A DNA stretch of 64,000 nucleotides from CAVRXT01 sp963725655 (GCA_963725655.1 CAVRYY010000003.1:1-64000), one strand, 5' to 3'. Numbered from the stretch's first letter, positions 9,455-18,618 are shown. A program made the numbers and translations. The notes: generated by a model not told the origin, from the letters alone.

Positions 9455-10681
9455 GTGAAAAAGAAATGGGTTCAGGGGCTGATGCTGGGCTGCGCGCTCG
9501 CCACCTCCGCGTTGACGACGCAGCCAAAGGCGAAATCGCACTCCAACGGTGACGACTGGGTGGGCACTTGGGCATCGTCGCCGCTACTGGCAGACGCAAA
9601 AAGCGCACCGCCCGCGCCAGGTTTCGTCGATTCCACTCTGCGGCAGATCATTCGCACTTCCATTGGCGGGAAACAAATTCGCATTCGATTTTCAAATGTC
9701 TTCGGCACCACGCCGCTGGCGATCACCTCTGCTCACGCCGCTCTTTCCGCCGGCAACAGTGCGATTCGCCCGGACACCGACAAGGCACTCGCTTTCGATG
9801 GTCAGTCATCCGCGGTGATTCCGCCCGGAGCTCTAATGTATTCCGATCCCATCGCATTCGACCTGCCTCCCCTTTCCGACCTTGCAGTGACGATTCACCT
9901 CGACGCCGCGCCGGACGGAATAACCGTCCATCCCGCCTCCAGATCTACCTCATATCTTCAAGCGGGTAACTCGCCGTCGGCCGCCGATTTGCCAATCGCG
10001 GTGCATACCGACCACTGGTATTTCCTGAATGGCGTGGACGTGTTGGCGAAGAAGTCCGCGGCAGCGGTAGTCACGCTGGGGGATTCGATTACCGACGGAG
10101 CCAAATCAACAACCAATGGAAACGCACGTTGGCCGGATGACCTGGCGCGCCGCCTGCACGCCAACCGGCGCACCGCTGGCGTTGGAGTATTGAACGAAGG
10201 AATCGGCGGCAACCGCTTGGTGCATGATGGCGCCGGCCCCAACGCCCTCGCGCGATTGGATCGCGATGTCCTCGCGCAGAGCAGTGTTAGGTGGCTGATC
10301 GTTCTCGAAGGCATCAATGATCTTGGCACCCGCGCAACCGCCCCCAGTCACAATGAACAACCGGCGACCGCCAAGGACCTGATCGCTGCATACCAGCAAA
10401 TCATTCTTCGCGCCCACGCCCACAATATCCGCGTCTACGGCGCAACGATCACACCCTGTGAACGCTGCGACGCGGAGGCGCAAGCGGATCGCCAAACGAT
10501 TAACAACTGGATTCGCACCAGCCACGAGTTCGATGCGGTGATCGATTTCGATATGGCCACGCGCGACCCGCAGAATCCTTCCCGTTTCTCGGCGGCTGCC
10601 GACAGTGGAGACCATTTACATCCGGGGGATGTGGGTTACAAGATGATGGGCGATCAAATCGACTTGAAACTGTTCGAGTAA
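9455..10681 (+). CDS. secreted SGNH/GDSL-family hydrolase
   Basis: Starts at GTG 9455, preceded by GAAAGAGG, and reads KKKWVQGLMLGCALATSAL, a signal peptide. This start is preferred to an in-frame codon 63 bases earlier that overlaps the previous gene. Block I of the SGNH fold is VVTLGDSITDG with Ser211. Further on come GIGGNR (block II), GINDLGT (block III) and DHLHPGDVGY with the Asp/His pair (block V), so all catalytic residues are present. About 200 residues before block I form a jelly-roll-like N-terminal domain (VGTWASSP ... IRIRFSNVFG), as in rhamnogalacturonan-acetylesterase-like proteins. Substrate is unknown; the neighbour suggests polysaccharide deacylation. Confidence 0.85.
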   Translation: MKKKWVQGLMLGCALATSALTTQPKAKSHSNGDDWVGTWASSPLLADAKSAPPAPGFVDSTLRQIIRTSIGGKQIRIRFSNVFGTTPLAITSAHAALSAGNSAIRPDTDKALAFDGQSSAVIPPGALMYSDPIAFDLPPLSDLAVTIHLDAAPDGITVHPASRSTSYLQAGNSPSAADLPIAVHTDHWYFLNGVDVLAKKSAAAVVTLGDSITDGAKSTTNGNARWPDDLARRLHANRRTAGVGVLNEGIGGNRLVHDGAGPNALARLDRDVLAQSSVRWLIVLEGINDLGTRATAPSHNEQPATAKDLIAAYQQIILRAHAHNIRVYGATITPCERCDAEAQADRQTINNWIRTSHEFDAVIDFDMATRDPQNPSRFSAAADSGDHLHPGDVGYKMMGDQIDLKLFE

Positions 10682-10794
10682 AGCCGCGAAGAATCGGCGG
10701 GAACAAACCGTTTCAAACACCCCGGCCGGGCACTGCAAACGATGTACTTACGGGCGCTAAAGGGGTGATTGCGCAGTCCGGAGATGCTGCGTCT

Positions 10795-12132
10795 CTACGA
10801 AAGCCCGGCGAGCTTGCCAATCCCGCGCATGCGTCCCGCGGTCTTGCCATACTGCTTGAGCATCCGCTTCATGTCCGCATACTGCTTTAGCACCTGGTTT
10901 ACTTCTTGCACGGAAGTCCCGCTGCCGCGAGCGATGCGTTTCCGTCGCCGGCCGTCGATTAGATTGTCATCGGCGCGTTCGGCGGCGGTCATGGAATTGA
11001 TAATGGCCTCGACGCTGGATAGCTGCTTTTCGTTTACCTGGACGTCTTTCGGAAGTTTCGCGAATGGCCCTACCTTCGGGAGCATTCCCATCAGCTGCTC
11101 GATCGATCCCATCTTGCGCACCTGGCGCAACTGATCGCGGAAGTCTTCCAGGGTGAAATCATTCTCGCGGAGCTTGCGGTGCATCTCCCGCGCCTGTTTT
11201 TCGTCGATGTGCTTTTCCGCTTTTTCGATCAGCGAGAGCACGTCGCCCATTCCCAGGATGCGCGAAACGATCCGGTCGGGATGAAACGCTTCCAGCGCGT
11301 CGTACTTTTCCCCCACGCCGATGTACTTTACCGGGGCGCCGGTAACTTTGCGGATCGAGAGCGCCGCGCCGCCGCGGGCATCGCCATCCATCTTGGTGAG
11401 CACCACTCCGGTTACGCCCAGGCGTTTGTGAAACTCGGTAGCAGAGCGAACCGCGTCCTGCCCGATCATCGCGTCGGCCACGAACAGAATTTCGGCCGGC
11501 TGCAGCTCTTTCTTCAGCGCGGAGAGTTCATTCATCAATTCGTCGTCAATGTGCAACCGGCCCGCGGTATCCACCAGCACCACGTCGGCAGCGGACAGTC
11601 TGGCCTCTTTCAACGCGCCGCGAACGATTTCCAGCGGCTTGTCCGTTCCCGCTCCCGGCCAGCACGGAATGCTGATGGCCTTGGCCACCTGCGCCAGCTG
11701 TTCGCGAGCAGCCGGCCGGTAGACGTCGGTGGAAACCACGATTGGCCGGTGGCCGTGCGCCCCCAGCCACTTCGCCAACTTGCCGGTGGATGTAGTCTTG
11801 CCGGATCCTTGCAGCCCTACCATCAGCCACACCGAAGGAGGCCGCGAAGCAAATTGAGGCTTGGCCTCGCTGCCCAGCAGGATGGAAAGCTCGTCGCGAA
11901 CGATCTTGAGAACTTGCTGGTCCGGCGAAAGCTGCAGCAGCACCTGCGAACCCACCGCCTTCTCTCGGATGTGCCCGATTATTTCGTCCACCACCGCCAG
12001 GTTGACGTCGCCATCGAGCAGCGCCTCGCGAATCTGCGCCAACGCCGCGTCCAGGTGCTCGTCGGTGAGCTTGCCCTGCCCGCGCAGATTCTTAAATACG
12101 CGCTGTAAATTGTCAGTTAAATTTTCAAACAT
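10795..12132 (-). CDS. ffh: signal recognition particle protein Ffh
   Basis: Ffh binds 4.5S RNA and the signal sequences of nascent membrane proteins and docks with FtsY. The 445-residue protein shows the N domain, then the G domain with P-loop GLQGSGKTTSTGKLA, DTAGRL, and TKMDGDARGG, then the methionine-rich M domain ending RIARGSGTSVQEVNQVLKQY. The tail (MKRMLKQYGKTAGRMRGIG) is typical of SRP54. It lies upstream of the rpsP operon on the same strand but is separated from it by the two divergent esterase genes. Confidence 0.96.
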   Translation of the reverse strand: MFENLTDNLQRVFKNLRGQGKLTDEHLDAALAQIREALLDGDVNLAVVDEIIGHIREKAVGSQVLLQLSPDQQVLKIVRDELSILLGSEAKPQFASRPPSVWLMVGLQGSGKTTSTGKLAKWLGAHGHRPIVVSTDVYRPAAREQLAQVAKAISIPCWPGAGTDKPLEIVRGALKEARLSAADVVLVDTAGRLHIDDELMNELSALKKELQPAEILFVADAMIGQDAVRSATEFHKRLGVTGVVLTKMDGDARGGAALSIRKVTGAPVKYIGVGEKYDALEAFHPDRIVSRILGMGDVLSLIEKAEKHIDEKQAREMHRKLRENDFTLEDFRDQLRQVRKMGSIEQLMGMLPKVGPFAKLPKDVQVNEKQLSSVEAIINSMTAAERADDNLIDGRRRKRIARGSGTSVQEVNQVLKQYADMKRMLKQYGKTAGRMRGIGKLAGLS

Positions 12133-12330
12133 TGGTCGGATCCACTCGCCACGAGCATGTCGGTTTCATCCATATTGTACCAAGAAACGGAACGTAGGAG
12201 ACGACACCCGGATAGGCGCCAAACAGCTCGTCTGATTAGCGGGCGACGTCGCGCGGGTGGATTGCTTCGATATCACGGTAACGGGCGAAATCTGAGATCA
12301 ACGGTTCGGCGTCCCAAGTCATCGAACGGC

Positions 12331-13203
12331 CTAATCCTTCAGCAGCCGCATGAGCGCCTTGCTGGCGTGCGATAACGGCCGGTCGCGCCGGTGCAACAGG
12401 AACAAGTGCCGCGGCAGGTGCATATTGCGGACCTTCACTTCCACCAGCTCGCCTTCCTCGATTTCCATGCGCACGCACATCCGCGGCACGATCGCCACGC
12501 CCATCTTCATGCGCACAAATCTCTTGATGCTTTCGATCGTCGGCAACTGAATATCCATCCGCAACGGCACTTGATGCCGCGCGAACAACTGCATCACGTT
12601 CTGCCGGTACGGTGATTCCACAATATGGGCGACGAAACTCTCTTCGCCCAGGTCGGTAACGTCCACGTTCTTCCGCTTCGCCAGCCGGTGACCCGGGTAA
12701 ACCACAAACGCCAGCTCGTCGCGCAGGAACTCGACCGCCGCGAGCAGGGGATCGGCCGGCCGGTAGGATACAACTCCCAGATCCAGCCGGTAGTTCAGCA
12801 CTTCCTCGGGAATGGCGCGGGAAAAAACGCGGTGGATCGATAGCTGAACTTTTGGATAGAGCTTGCGGTATTGGGCCAGCGCCGGCAGCAGCGCGTGAAT
12901 CGAACTCTCGTTCACTCCCAGAGTCACCCGGCCGCGGTCCAAATTCTGCAGATCCTTCACCCCTCGGGAAATTTCATCCCTTAGGTTGAGCATTCGTTCG
13001 GCGTATTCCTGCAGCAGCACTCCTGCCTCAGTGAGCTGGCCGGCGCGCGAACCGCGCACGAACAAGGGCTGCCCCACCCAATTTTCCAGCTTGCGAATGG
13101 AAATACTCACCGCGGGTTGGCTGCGAAAAAGTTTGACGGCGGCGCGGGAAAAGCTGCGTTCGCGAAGAACGGTGAGAAAAACTTCCAGGCTGGCCAAGTC
13201 CAC
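12331..13203 (-). CDS. LysR-family transcriptional regulator
   Basis: A 290-residue regulator with a winged helix-turn-helix at the N-terminus (LEVFLTVLRERSFSRAAVKLFRSQPAVSISIRKLE) and the two-lobed effector domain behind it (RVTLGVNESSIHALLPAL ... RLDLGVVSY ... LPTIESIKRFVRMKMGVAIVP). GTG 13203 (DLASLEVFL) is the best start; the open frame runs about 38 codons further upstream without LysR-like sequence. It is divergent from leuA with a 214-base gap that contains a LysR-type operator candidate, so it probably controls leuA-leuB or itself, but the effector is unknown. Confidence 0.85.
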   Translation of the reverse strand: MDLASLEVFLTVLRERSFSRAAVKLFRSQPAVSISIRKLENWVGQPLFVRGSRAGQLTEAGVLLQEYAERMLNLRDEISRGVKDLQNLDRGRVTLGVNESSIHALLPALAQYRKLYPKVQLSIHRVFSRAIPEEVLNYRLDLGVVSYRPADPLLAAVEFLRDELAFVVYPGHRLAKRKNVDVTDLGEESFVAHIVESPYRQNVMQLFARHQVPLRMDIQLPTIESIKRFVRMKMGVAIVPRMCVRMEIEEGELVEVKVRNMHLPRHLFLLHRRDRPLSHASKALMRLLKD

Positions 13204-13328
13204 AGCAGGTCTCCAGCGGAGGGTGCGCTCCGCCTGTCGAAAACGGTTCAGCGGCCGCACCCGTAACGCCCACGTTCGGCGGATCTTCCTCTCGCTCCGC
13301 ATTTCAGCGAAATCCACCGTATGCTCTG

Positions 13329-13364
13329 TATAAGCCTACCTTATAGCGCGACAAAAAACTATAA
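13329..13364. promoter_or_regulatory. candidate LysR operator between lysR-type gene and leuA
   Basis: At 13329-13345 there is a 17-base perfect inverted repeat TATAAG-CCTAC-CTTATA. It contains ATAA-N7-TTAT with the T-N11-A spacing typical of LysR-family boxes. A second dyad, TTATAG-N12-CTATAA, overlaps it and runs to 13364, giving three related half-sites at roughly helical spacing. It lies about 55-75 bases before the leuA start and about 130 before the regulator start, a usual arrangement for a recognition site plus activation site. Confidence 0.5.
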
Positions 13365-13417
13365 ATTTGACCCCAGGCCTCCGGCAGGGTCTACTGGTAG
13401 TGGTCGACGCATCACCT

Positions 13418-14611
13418 ATGGAAATCGTCCGCATATTCGACACCACTCTGCGCGACGGCGAGCAATCGCCGGGCTTTTCCATGAACCGCGAGGAAAAGCT
13501 GCGCATGGCCCACCAGCTCGAAGAGCTTGGTGTGGACGTCATCGAGGCCGGTTTTCCCATCGCCTCCAAGGGCGACCGCGAAGGCGTGCGCGCTGTGGCC
13601 TCCGAAATCCGCGGATGCCGCGTCGCCGCTCTTTGCCGCGCCCGCCAGGAAGACGTGGATGCGGCGCTCGATTCGCTGGGTCCCGCCGCCAGCCCGCGCC
13701 TGCACATTTTTCTCGCCACTTCCGACCTGCACCTGAAACACAAGCTGCGCGTCACCCGCGAAGAAGCCCTGGAACAGATCTCGAAGATGGTCGAATACGG
13801 CCGGCAGCGCTGCGGCGAAGTCGAGTTTTCCGCCGAAGACGCCAGCCGTAGCGACTTGGATTATCTCGCGGAAGTTCTCACCGCAGCGGTAGCGGCCGGA
13901 GCCACAATTTTGAACCTTCCCGACACCGTCGGCTACTCCACCCCCGAGGAGTACGCCGCGATGTTCGTGCAAATGCGAGAACGGCTCGGTGATCCCGCGG
14001 GCATCACCTGGAGCGCCCACTGCCACGATGATTTGGGCATGGCCGTGGCGAATTCTTTGGCGGCCATCGGTGCGGGAGTCCGCCAGATCGAATGCACCGT
14101 CAACGGAATCGGCGAGCGCGCCGGAAACGCATCGCTCGAGGAAATTGCCGCCGCCCTCAGCGTCCGCCAGGCGCGTTACGGCGCCGGCACCAACATTCAT
14201 CTCAATCGAATCTATGCCACCAGCCGGTTGCTTTCGACGATTACCGGCGTCACTGTGCCGCCCAACAAAGCAGTCGTCGGCGCCAACGCCTTTGCTCACG
14301 AAGCCGGGATCCATCAGGACGGCATTCTGAAAAATCCGCTCACCTACGAGATCCTTCCGCCCGAAGCCGTCGGCGTCCCTGCCCGCAGCCTGGTCCTGGG
14401 CAAGCATTCCGGACGGAACGCCCTGCGCGCGCGCCTGGAAGAGCTGGGTTATACCGTCACCGCAGAGGAATTGGACCTCTGCTACCGCGCTGCCATGGTG
14501 CGCGCTGACGAAGCCAAACAGGTAAACGACCGCGATCTCCTCACCATCATCCATCAGGTGCGCCGCGGACCGGGGTCAGCGGTTACCGCGACAAGCGCGA
14601 CCGCAAACTAA
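13418..14611 (+). CDS. leuA: 2-isopropylmalate synthase, short form without C-terminal regulatory domain
   Basis: LeuA condenses acetyl-CoA with 2-ketoisovalerate in the first committed step of leucine synthesis. The protein opens with RIFDTTLRDGEQSPGF and has NLPDTVGYSTP, the metal-site HCHDDLGMA, NGIGERAGNASLEE and HEAGIHQDG. Start ATG 13418 gives 397 residues; a longer in-frame start lies 51 bases upstream. Usual LeuA enzymes have about 500-520 residues with a C-terminal domain that binds leucine for feedback inhibition. That domain is missing here: the protein stops soon after VNDRDLLTIIHQVRRGPG. Homocitrate synthase has a similar length, but leuB next door favours LeuA. Confidence 0.85.
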   Translation: MEIVRIFDTTLRDGEQSPGFSMNREEKLRMAHQLEELGVDVIEAGFPIASKGDREGVRAVASEIRGCRVAALCRARQEDVDAALDSLGPAASPRLHIFLATSDLHLKHKLRVTREEALEQISKMVEYGRQRCGEVEFSAEDASRSDLDYLAEVLTAAVAAGATILNLPDTVGYSTPEEYAAMFVQMRERLGDPAGITWSAHCHDDLGMAVANSLAAIGAGVRQIECTVNGIGERAGNASLEEIAAALSVRQARYGAGTNIHLNRIYATSRLLSTITGVTVPPNKAVVGANAFAHEAGIHQDGILKNPLTYEILPPEAVGVPARSLVLGKHSGRNALRARLEELGYTVTAEELDLCYRAAMVRADEAKQVNDRDLLTIIHQVRRGPGSAVTATSATAN

Positions 14612-14630
14612 CTTTCGAGTGAAATCAAAC

Positions 14631-15752
14631 ATGCCCGGCGTTCATAAAAAAATTGTTGTGCTTCCCGGAGACGGGATCGGCCCGGAAGTAACCTCCGCAG
14701 CCACTCAGGTGCTCGAGGACTGCGCTGAAGCTTTCGGCCATCGCTTCGAACTGCTCTCACATGCTTTTGGCGGCGTGGCCATCGACGCATTCGGCACGCC
14801 GCTTCCCAAAGAAACTCTAGCGGCATGCCGCGCAGCGGACGCCACTCTGTTGGGCGCGGTGGGTGGACCGAAGTGGGAGGTGTTGCCGCTCGAACAACGC
14901 CCAGAAGCGGGCTTGCTCGGAATACGGCGCGGCTTGGGCTTGTTCATCAACCTCCGCCCGCTCCGGCTGCGGGAATCGCTGCGCAGAATTTCTCCCCTGC
15001 GCCTGGAGCGCATCGCCCATTGCGATTTCGAAATCGTGCGGGAGCTGGCTGGAGACATTTATTTCGGGCGGCATGAGACGACCGTCGAGAATGGCGTTGA
15101 AGTCGCGCGGGACGAAGCGGTTTACAGCGTTCCGGAAGTGCAGCGCGTCGCGAAATACGCATTCGAGCGCGCGGCGGCGCGGCGCGGTCATCTCACCAGC
15201 GTCGACAAGCACAACATCCTCGCTACTTCGGTGTTGTGGCGCAAGACCGTGGTCTCCATGGCCCCAAAATATCCCACCGTCACTCTCGACCATCAGTATG
15301 TCGACAACGCCTCCATGCAATTGGTCCTCCGGCCTGAGCAATTCGACGTCATCCTCACCTCCAACATGTTCGGCGATATCCTCAGCGACGAAGCCGCCGC
15401 TCTCGCCGGCTCCATTGGCCTGATCCCTTCGATGAGCATGGGAAATACGGCGAAGGGCGCGCTGTACGAACCAATTCATGGCTCGGCGCCCGCGCTGGCG
15501 GGAAAAGATGCCGCCAATCCCCTCGGAACAATTTTTAGCGTCTGCATGATGCTGCGGGAATCGTTCGGGCTGCGCACTGAAGCAGACTGGATCGAGCGCG
15601 GCGTAGACCGCGTGCTCGACCGTGGCCTCCGCACCGCCGATATTGCCGACGACCCCAAACAGATCGTCCCCAGTTCAGTATTTCTCGAGCAACTTCGCAA
15701 AGAACTCAGCGAGAACCTGCGCCCCACCGAACAGCACGGCTGGGGCGTCTAG
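14631..15752 (+). CDS. leuB: 3-isopropylmalate dehydrogenase
   Basis: LeuB oxidises and decarboxylates 3-isopropylmalate with NAD. The protein (373 residues) has VVLPGDGIGPEVTSAA at the N-terminus, LLGAVGGPKWE, the substrate-binding LGLFINLRPLRL, and the metal/cofactor segment DVILTSNMFGDILSDEAA with GSIGLIPS. ATG 14631 is chosen; a GTG at 14619 is in frame and possible. The gap after leuA is about 20 bases, so the two are almost surely one operon. The leuCD genes for the intermediate isomerase step are not in this window. Confidence 0.95.
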   Translation: MPGVHKKIVVLPGDGIGPEVTSAATQVLEDCAEAFGHRFELLSHAFGGVAIDAFGTPLPKETLAACRAADATLLGAVGGPKWEVLPLEQRPEAGLLGIRRGLGLFINLRPLRLRESLRRISPLRLERIAHCDFEIVRELAGDIYFGRHETTVENGVEVARDEAVYSVPEVQRVAKYAFERAAARRGHLTSVDKHNILATSVLWRKTVVSMAPKYPTVTLDHQYVDNASMQLVLRPEQFDVILTSNMFGDILSDEAAALAGSIGLIPSMSMGNTAKGALYEPIHGSAPALAGKDAANPLGTIFSVCMMLRESFGLRTEADWIERGVDRVLDRGLRTADIADDPKQIVPSSVFLEQLRKELSENLRPTEQHGWGV

Positions 15753-15788
15753 CCGTCGCGTAGCACAGCCACCGTTGGACAACCGTGG

Positions 15789-15810
15789 CACAGCCAACCT
15801 GGCTGTGTGA
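15789..15810. repeat. short palindromic repeat, family 3 (CACAGCCA-N2-3-TGGCTGTG)
   Basis: GGCACAGCCAACCTGGCTGTG is a near-perfect palindrome after leuB. The same palindrome recurs at 59876, 60950, 63299 and 63424, always between genes. It has no T-run, so it is unlikely to be an ordinary terminator. An isolated TTATCCACA (DnaA-box-like) sits at 15842-15850. Confidence 0.7.
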
Positions 15811-15972
15811 TCGCAAGCTAAGACTCCACAATCCCTGCCAGTTATCCACAGATCCGATTTTGCCGGCAGCACTTTCTCCGTGTTTTACCTCAATTGACAT
15901 TCTTCCCAACGCGCGCGACTATCGCGCTGCTTCACTTCAGTCCTCAATTTTTTGCACCGAACGGAGGAAATA

Positions 15973-16263
15973 ATGAAGGCGAATATTCAGAAGCGGATGG
16001 TGTGTCTGCCCGTCGTCCTGGCAGGGTTCATGACTTTGGTTCCCGGACCTGCGGGCGCCCAACAATCTAGCTCAACGGCGTCAGCCCCTCAAAGCACGCC
16101 GCAAGTTCAGTCGGCCTCGGCACACTCCGGCAAGACGTCGCGCGCCGCCGGACTCCGGCCTTCGCTCTCGCCTCATCACCGGAAGCACTCGCGCGGCACC
16201 CGGCACCGCAGTAGCCGCAGTCGTCGCAAGAAAGCCACATCCGCTAGTTCTCAGGGACAGTAA
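15973..16263 (+). CDS. small secreted Ser/Arg/His-rich hypothetical protein
   Basis: ATG 15973 is preceded by GGAGGAA at a good distance. The 96-residue product has a signal peptide (MKANIQKRMVCLPVVLAGF, cleavage likely near AGAQQ), then a low-complexity Ser/Ala/Gln stretch, then a strongly basic tail rich in Arg, His and Ser ending KKATSASSQGQ. It should be periplasmic or secreted and could bind polyanions, but no domain is recognised. It stands alone between leuB and a convergent RDD-protein gene. Confidence 0.6.
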   Translation: MKANIQKRMVCLPVVLAGFMTLVPGPAGAQQSSSTASAPQSTPQVQSASAHSGKTSRAAGLRPSLSPHHRKHSRGTRHRSSRSRRKKATSASSQGQ

Positions 16264-16358
16264 GGCCTACGCGGGGGTGTCTACGGGGACGGCACGGCCC
16301 AGACATCCGGTGGTCCGCGAGCGCCGAAACCCGCGGACCGGCCGATAACCAACCCACA

Positions 16359-17045
16359 TCAAATTCGGCGCAACACCAGGCAGCTCGCGATCATGTCGTG
16401 CAGCGCCTGCTTCTTCGCCGTGAACCCGGCCAACATATACCCGATCCCGAAGGGAATCAGCCCGGTGATGATCTTGCTGAAAAAGCGTCCCGAGGCGCGA
16501 CCAAACGTCACCGGCCTCCCTTCGAGGTCGGTCACAATTAACCCGAGCGCCTTCTTGCCCAGCGTGCCTTGCCATACCGAGCTTTCACAGTAGGCGTAAT
16601 ACAGCCAGGCGCCCACAATCGCGATGCTTAGGATTCCGAAATACATGCCGATAATTCCCGCTCCCAGCAGCCCTACCATCGCGTGAGGCGGGTCGCTGAC
16701 GTCCATGTTACGCATCGCCCCCAGCGCCCCGGTCAGAATCAGGATCACCATGACGATGGCGCAGATCGGAATGCCGAGAATCAGGCTATCGATAATGTAA
16801 GCGACGAATCGCAGCCAAAAGCCCGCGTAATCCGTCCTGGTAGCCGTTACGTTCACCGGCGGCAGCGCGCCAGTGTACATGCCCGCCGCCGCAACTTGTC
16901 CGTATGGCGGAACTGGGGGAGCAGCAGAACCATAGACCGGCGCGGGAGCGGGCGGCAAGCTTCCTTGAGGTTCCACCGGCTGGCCGCAGCCTGTGCAAAA
17001 CGCGCTTGAGGGATCGAGCGCTTTACCGCATTTGTTGCAATACAT
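16359..17045 (-). CDS. RDD-family membrane protein with N-terminal zinc ribbon
   Basis: Start ATG 17045 (MYCNKCGKAL) has a TGGAGG ribosome-binding site; the longer frame upstream is not needed. Residues 1-22 are a CxxC...CxxC zinc ribbon (YCNKCG ... FCTGCGQP). A Pro/Ala-rich linker of about 50 residues follows, then an RDD domain starting GFWLRFVAYIIDSLIL, with three or four membrane helices and the closing QALHDMIA motif. RDD proteins are inner-membrane proteins of poorly known role, some linked to ion exchange. The zinc-ribbon/RDD combination is common in soil bacteria. Confidence 0.85.
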   Translation of the reverse strand: MYCNKCGKALDPSSAFCTGCGQPVEPQGSLPPAPAPVYGSAAPPVPPYGQVAAAGMYTGALPPVNVTATRTDYAGFWLRFVAYIIDSLILGIPICAIVMVILILTGALGAMRNMDVSDPPHAMVGLLGAGIIGMYFGILSIAIVGAWLYYAYCESSVWQGTLGKKALGLIVTDLEGRPVTFGRASGRFFSKIITGLIPFGIGYMLAGFTAKKQALHDMIASCLVLRRI

Positions 17046-17266
17046 ATAGACCTCCAGAAAGACTGGGTAGACGGAACTCAACCGCCGCCACTGGCTAGCT
17101 CCAGCGCGCAGGTTGTTCCGTCCCTCTGCCTGGCCAGCCTCACGCATCGGGGAGCAAAGCCTATACCGCGCCCTGGGCCAAAGTCGGGCCGAACTCCGTG
17201 CCGATGCTACGTGCCGTATCGAAATTGGTCAACAGACAAGTAAATGGAGTACGGAGAGGGTAGAAA

Positions 17267-18151
17267 TCACACCTGCTTGGATTTCGGCAGCTTGTATTGG
17301 CTCAGAATCATGCGGTCCAGCATCCTGTCGGTCACGATTCGCCGCAGATATGACATCATCGTCGCCATACTCGTCACCGGATACCGCGCCTTGGGTCGCG
17401 CCGCACGCAGCGCATTCAAAATCACTCGAGCACAGTCATCGGGCGTGTCTTTCGCCTTGGCAGTTTCCGCAGCCCACATCCTTTCGAAACTAGCCTTCAT
17501 CGCCGCGTACGGCCCGGCTTGGCGGTCGATATAGGCTCCAGACAACTCGCGCGCCGCGCTTTCCATGCCGCTGGGAATGATTCCAGGCTCGATAAGTATC
17601 ACCTGAATGCCGAACTGATCCAGTTCCAGCCGCCACGCATCGCTGATCGATTCGAGCGCGAATTTACTGCTGCTGTAAGCGCCAAATAGCGGCGACGACA
17701 CTTTACCGGCGACCGAGCTCATATTCACGATGCGCCCGCAGCCCTGTGCGCGCATCACGGGCAACACCTGCTGGGTCACCCGCACCACTCCAAAAACATT
17801 TGTTTCATACTGGCGGCGCAGGTCGGCCAAAGAAATTTCTTCCATCGGCGCGACGAATCCGATGCCGGCGTTGTTGATCAGAATGTCGATTGGGACGGCA
17901 GCACTCCGAATCGTCTCGATCGCCCGTCCCACAGATTCGTCGCTGGTGACGTCCATCTCTAGCGCCGTGAGTGGCAACTGTCGTTGCGAAGCTTCGCTCT
18001 GCAGTGACGCGAGCTTCGAAGCATTTCGACCGCCGCCGAAAACGCGATACCCATTCGCCGCCAGCATCAGCGCGGTCGCGCGCCCCAAACCATCCGTGGC
18101 GCCGGTCACCACCGCGATCTTCAACTTGCTCACATCATCGTTCGAAGCCAT
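17267..18151 (-). CDS. short-chain dehydrogenase/reductase
   Basis: A 294-residue classical SDR. ATG 18151 (MASNDDVSK) is the likely start. The NAD(P)-binding glycine motif is TGATDGLGRA, followed by NNAGIGF and the catalytic S...YxxxK set in MSSVAGKVSSPLFGAYSSSKFALES. A proline-glycine EPGIIPS follows. SDRs of this type oxidise or reduce alcohols and ketones; the substrate cannot be told. It is the next gene beyond the 5S terminator and has its own strand partner only in the RDD gene 220 bases further on. Confidence 0.85.
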   Translation of the reverse strand: MASNDDVSKLKIAVVTGATDGLGRATALMLAANGYRVFGGGRNASKLASLQSEASQRQLPLTALEMDVTSDESVGRAIETIRSAAVPIDILINNAGIGFVAPMEEISLADLRRQYETNVFGVVRVTQQVLPVMRAQGCGRIVNMSSVAGKVSSPLFGAYSSSKFALESISDAWRLELDQFGIQVILIEPGIIPSGMESAARELSGAYIDRQAGPYAAMKASFERMWAAETAKAKDTPDDCARVILNALRAARPKARYPVTSMATMMSYLRRIVTDRMLDRMILSQYKLPKSKQV

Positions 18152-18225
18152 TCCGCACCTCGAGCCGCTCCGCCAAGCCAGCACATCATAGCAGCCGGCG
18201 CACAGCAATCCGGAAAGCTCCCGAA

Positions 18226-18271
18226 AATAAAAAAGGCCCGCAAACTCTTTCGAGTTGCGAGCCTTTTCTTA
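18226..18271 (-). terminator. rho-independent terminator after 5S rRNA
   Basis: On the minus strand a 12-13 bp stem (GGCTCGCAACTC with its complement, loop GAAA) is followed by CCTTTTTTATTTT. The hairpin arms are at 18236-18248 and 18253-18264. It lies 10-20 bases beyond the 5S 3' end, where an rRNA terminator is expected. Confidence 0.88.
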
Positions 18272-18280
18272 AGTTGTAAT

Positions 18281-18398
18281 CCCTGGCGGCTACCTACGTT
18301 CCCGCACCGTTACCAGTGCAGTATCATCGGCCCAGCGGGGCTTAACTGCCGTGTTCGGGATGGGAACGGGTGTGACCCCCGCGGTAATACCACCAGGA
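18281..18398 (-). rRNA. rrf: 5S ribosomal RNA
   Basis: The minus strand begins TCCTGGTGGTATTACCGCGG and ends CGCCAGGGA, so helix I closes. Internal CCCATCCCGAACACGG and GATGATACTGCA are 5S landmarks. About 118 nucleotides. It is transcribed after 23S, with a 220-base spacer. Confidence 0.95.
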
Positions 18399-18618
18399 AA
18401 GTCATGAGAAGCGCGGCGGCCTGAGGCAAAGCTCATCCCTGAATCCTCATAGGCCAGGCTTCAAAATCCTGGGTTTTTTTATTTGACACTGTTGGAAGCT
18501 GGTTACCACAGATTAAGTGCGCTACTTCGCTTGCAGTTAAATTTCAACTTCGAGATCCAACTCCAAGCTTGCAGCTCACGATTCTGCTGATTCGAGCGAC
18601 ACGCTGGGAAAGTTTTAT

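Noticed and set aside
11179..12108. A 309-residue open frame antisense to ffh
   Set aside because: It lies wholly within ffh, has no family match by eye and follows from GC-rich codon bias.
13412..14554. A 380-residue open frame antisense to leuA
   Set aside because: Shadow frame: leuA is certain, and the antisense product is rich in Gly/Asp/Val without any motif.
15842..15850. TTATCCACA, a perfect DnaA-box-like sequence
   Set aside because: It stands alone between leuB and a small gene; an origin needs several boxes and an AT-rich stretch. The origin is more likely to the right of the window near khpB.
18454..18480. Plus-strand CCAGG/CCTGG hairpin with T7 between 5S and 23S
   Set aside because: Only five base pairs, and no plus-strand gene ends there; probably an rRNA spacer feature.
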